Origin: Grammothele lineata
Taxonomy: Eukaryota; Basidiomycota; Agaricomycetes; Polyporales; Polyporaceae
Direction of reading: 5' to 3'
Assembly: GCA_002150815.3 (NCBI GenBank)
Contig: NDFF03000327.1
Coordinates: 1 to 64,000 of the forward strand
DNA: 64,000 bases
Both the position numbers and the translations under genes were made by a program. Below are positions 61,537-64,000 of this stretch, one piece after another (position 1 is the first letter of the stretch; the number at the start of each line of letters is the position of its first letter). The notes beneath the pieces are model-generated. The model was not told the origin of the DNA. It searched no databases and saw nothing but the letters and a program-made list of their open reading frames with translations.

Positions 61537-63450
61537 TCTTGCATTCCGGGAAAATCGCTCCGAGTACTGTGTGGAGACGGAGAGGAAACCACGGCGGAGA
61601 GTCTCAACGCCTGGGGAAGCAAGAGGTGAGGTGTATATGATCGATGTCAGGACGCAAATGGACGTAGCAGAGTAATCACTATTCTGAGCGGCCTTCCGGC
61701 TCGGAGCGAAGGACGCCCACGTTGTGGGAGTTCTGTCAGTCACTGCTACTGCGATCTGGCGCTGAAGAGACTTTGAACCCAAACAGATACTCCGACTTTG
61801 ACGTGGTATCGAAGTTAGGGTCGCCCTTCCAGCGCATCTACCATAGGGACTCACGATTAAGCATCAAGGGTTCGATATCGTGGCTCCGAGGTGGCCCGGC
61901 TGAGTTCAGTAGGAGACAGCACAGAACAGGGCCCATTCCTGAGACTCAGAGTATTAGCCCACTAGGCTGTTAGGGAGTTTCTCATGAATACCCTTCCGAT
62001 AGAGAAATTCGTGACACTTACATATTGTGCAGTGGGACTCAGATAGACTCGAACTTCACAACTCGAACTTCACAGAGCTCAAGTTGAACCTGGCGGCTGG
62101 TGCTGCAGAGCCACAGTGGGCAGGGCCGACTCGGGGCCTCTCGGGCGTGATCTAGGCGCCCATACAATTTAATCTTCGGACCGGACCATCCAACCTTGTT
62201 CCTAGCTCAACTCATGCCATCTTGACATGCCATCTTGAATCTGTCACCAAGCCTCCGGCGCGCGCTTTCGATGTTACCATCCTCCGAGTATCCCTTTATC
62301 TCGTTGCAAATTTCTGTAAGGGTAAATGCACATTGGACACCTCCCCCTCGTCGTTTACAGTGTCAGCAGTGGTACGTCGTGTCTAGCCCGAACTTCCTCC
62401 TCCATGCTAACCCAATGCCTCACACCCATACAGAACGTCCTGTTCTGCCGCACTGTCCCGCACACTCCGGAGTCTGAGACCCTATCATGATGCTCTGTCA
62501 CCCGAGATTCTCGGCTCGCTTACCGTTCATACACCATCCATTGTCCAACCGCTCGCCAATTTCGTTGCAATTTCGTGTCAGTGACGCGTTCGAGACATCA
62601 TTCTATCCGGGTATAATCGTCTGCCATGACGCCAGATTGAAGGAAGAATGGCGCCCCCAACCCAACAACGAACGTCGTTCGTGCACTCTCCATGGCACAA
62701 CGTCAAGCGAAGCTGAGCGTTTTTGGAGGACGGTCACGGAAGGCCGGCATCGACAACGCTCAGGCACGACCTCCGGAGCGCCGAGGGTAAGGTGGTAACT
62801 TGTTGGTTGTGCGATAATTCCTGACAACGCCCGGTTTCAAGGATCGCCGAGGTTCATCGGAACGAGTGATAAACGCGTTCAGGATCCCATTGAAACTACA
62901 CTCAGCGTTTCCAGAACCAGCAGCATCCAAACCAGCAGCATCCAAACCAGCACGGAGGCCGTCGGTTGGTGAGCTCAGCATTGTCTTCTGCCAGTGACTC
63001 CCAGGTCTGGACTTGAAGCCTGATCATGCACGTCTGTAATTTCCCTTATTCTGGATGTCAAACGTATTCTCTTTTGACCTACCGATCACCTGTAGTCGCT
63101 GCATGAATTTGATGGATATGCTGATAGTCTACGTCGAGCGGCCACAGGCGGCCGCTTGGCTGGTCCGATATGGCCGCTTCAAGAACACAACACAGCCTAT
63201 CTCACAGCCGCGTGCAAGGTTCGATCAAGGTTCGATACGGGTCTATGGACACATGCGAGCAGCGTTTGTATGCGAAGCTGGGGATGTTGTCAGCGCGACG
63301 TGAAAGGAGTCAAGACCTCGTCCCTGATGGCCTCCAACTTCCGTCGTCGGTCTTTATAAGCCTCACAGGTATGCTGTGAAGCAGTGTTGTGGTCGCCCCA
63401 TACTCAGTCCCCTCCCTCAAACTCCCCAGTACCACGCCAGTCACTCCAAA
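61537..63450. other. Spacer between the F-box gene and the secreted-protein gene
   Basis: No gene is supported in 1.9 kb. A short 15-base tandem repeat (accagcagcatccaa, two copies plus a partial third) lies at about 62916-62952. Confidence 0.45.
62916..62952. repeat. Short tandem repeat, 15-base unit
   Basis: Two full copies of accagcagcatccaa are followed by accagcac. Probably incidental. Confidence 0.6.
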
Positions 63451-64000
63451 ATGTATGCCCTGGGCCTCATTTCCCTCGTGCTTGTTGCCAGCCAGGGTGA
63501 GTAGGAGATCCGTCTTCAATTGTCATCATGACCATAATGTGGGATCGTTAAAGCGACGGCGCTGTCCCCTCGCGAGCCTCTCGAGGCCTTCTTCATGAAG
63601 CGGGCAGATGTAGCAGGGGTCGACAGCTCTGACATTCCCTCTCAGGTCAGTCTTCAGTTAAACCTCCTGCGTTTTTAGTCCATTCACACTCTCTTTGGTC
63701 TTCCACAGTGCACATCTCAATGCTCGGCCCTCGTCGGTGCCTTGAGCGTGCGTATCCTCGTACCAAGGGTTTTCTGTCAACACTCATAGAAATGCTACTT
63801 TTGCGCAGTGCACGGTGTCAGACCTCGACTGTCTCTGCAACGACAACGTTAATCAGGGCATCTTCACCTGCTACGAGTGTGCGCTCTCACTCGTGCCCAA
63901 CAACCAAACCCTCCTCGACATGGGCCAGCAGCAGCTCCAAGGTGCGTACTTCTACTTCTCCCTCTTCGATCCCATCTGCCGCCGCATTCTTCATCCCGTC
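63451..64000 (+). CDS. Secreted cysteine-patterned protein, CFEM-like, 5' part only
   Basis: The ATG at 63451 opens a signal peptide (MYALGLISLVLVASQ). Introns at about 63496, 63646, 63748 and 63943 are all GT..AG. The mature N-terminus is ATALSPREPLEAFFMKRADV. The Cys pattern is CTSQC, then C before TVSDLD, CLC, and CYEC after NDNVNQGIFT, with Asp before CLC; this resembles the C-x3-C ... D-x-CLC pattern of CFEM domains, though spacing is not a full match. A glycosylation-type NNQT follows. The gene runs off the right edge, so a GPI anchor cannot be judged. CFEM-type proteins are surface or secreted and some bind haem; function here is inferred only. Confidence 0.65.

Overview
The window is nuclear DNA of a filamentous basidiomycete, most likely an Agaricomycete. 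The signs are many short introns (about 45-65 bases) with GT..AG ends, a KDZ-type DNA transposon with its TET/JBP gene, a multigene P450 family with fused Cys/FGGGRAC-type heme exons, agaricomycete F-box/LRR proteins, and a divergent H2A/H2B pair. All identifications come from reading the translated exons; no search was run. Splice sites were placed by hand. For five spliced gene models (1014-aa accessory protein, 318-aa orphan, TET/JBP, KDZ transposase, Edc1-like) the exon lengths sum to a multiple of three.

Region 1 (1 to about 14.8 kb) is a large, apparently intact KDZ (Kyakuja-Dileera-Zisupton) transposon. Bases 1-260 are an exact inverted copy of 13744-14003. The repeat carries a tandem array and must continue beyond the left edge, so the element is longer than the window shows. 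Inside lie a 1014-aa accessory protein, a 318-aa orphan protein, a TET/JBP-like 2-oxoglutarate/Fe(II) dioxygenase (all minus strand) and the KDZ transposase (plus strand, divergent from TET/JBP). This pairing of a mobile element with a predicted DNA 5-methylcytosine oxidase is the most interesting system in the window.

Region 2 (14.96-18.57 kb) is a broken F-box/LRR-type gene. It lacks its N-terminus beside the KDZ element and is split by a 1.9-kb insertion with 32-bp terminal inverted repeats.

Region 3 (18.7-58.5 kb) holds four related cytochrome P450 genes: one alone at 18.7-21.4 kb and three clustered at 49.0-58.5 kb. Between them sit conserved housekeeping genes: a UBE3D-like HECT_2 E3 protein, histones H2A and H2B, the betaine lipid synthase BTA1, the mitochondrial 2-oxoglutarate dehydrogenase E2 subunit (KGD2), and an Edc1/PNRC-like decapping activator. 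A 7-kb stretch without recognisable genes (37.4-44.4 kb) and a pyrimidine-rich 2.3-kb stretch after the Edc1-like gene are unexplained.

Region 4 (59.9-64 kb) has an intact single-exon F-box/LRR protein and the 5' part of a small secreted, cysteine-patterned (CFEM-like) protein that runs off the right edge.
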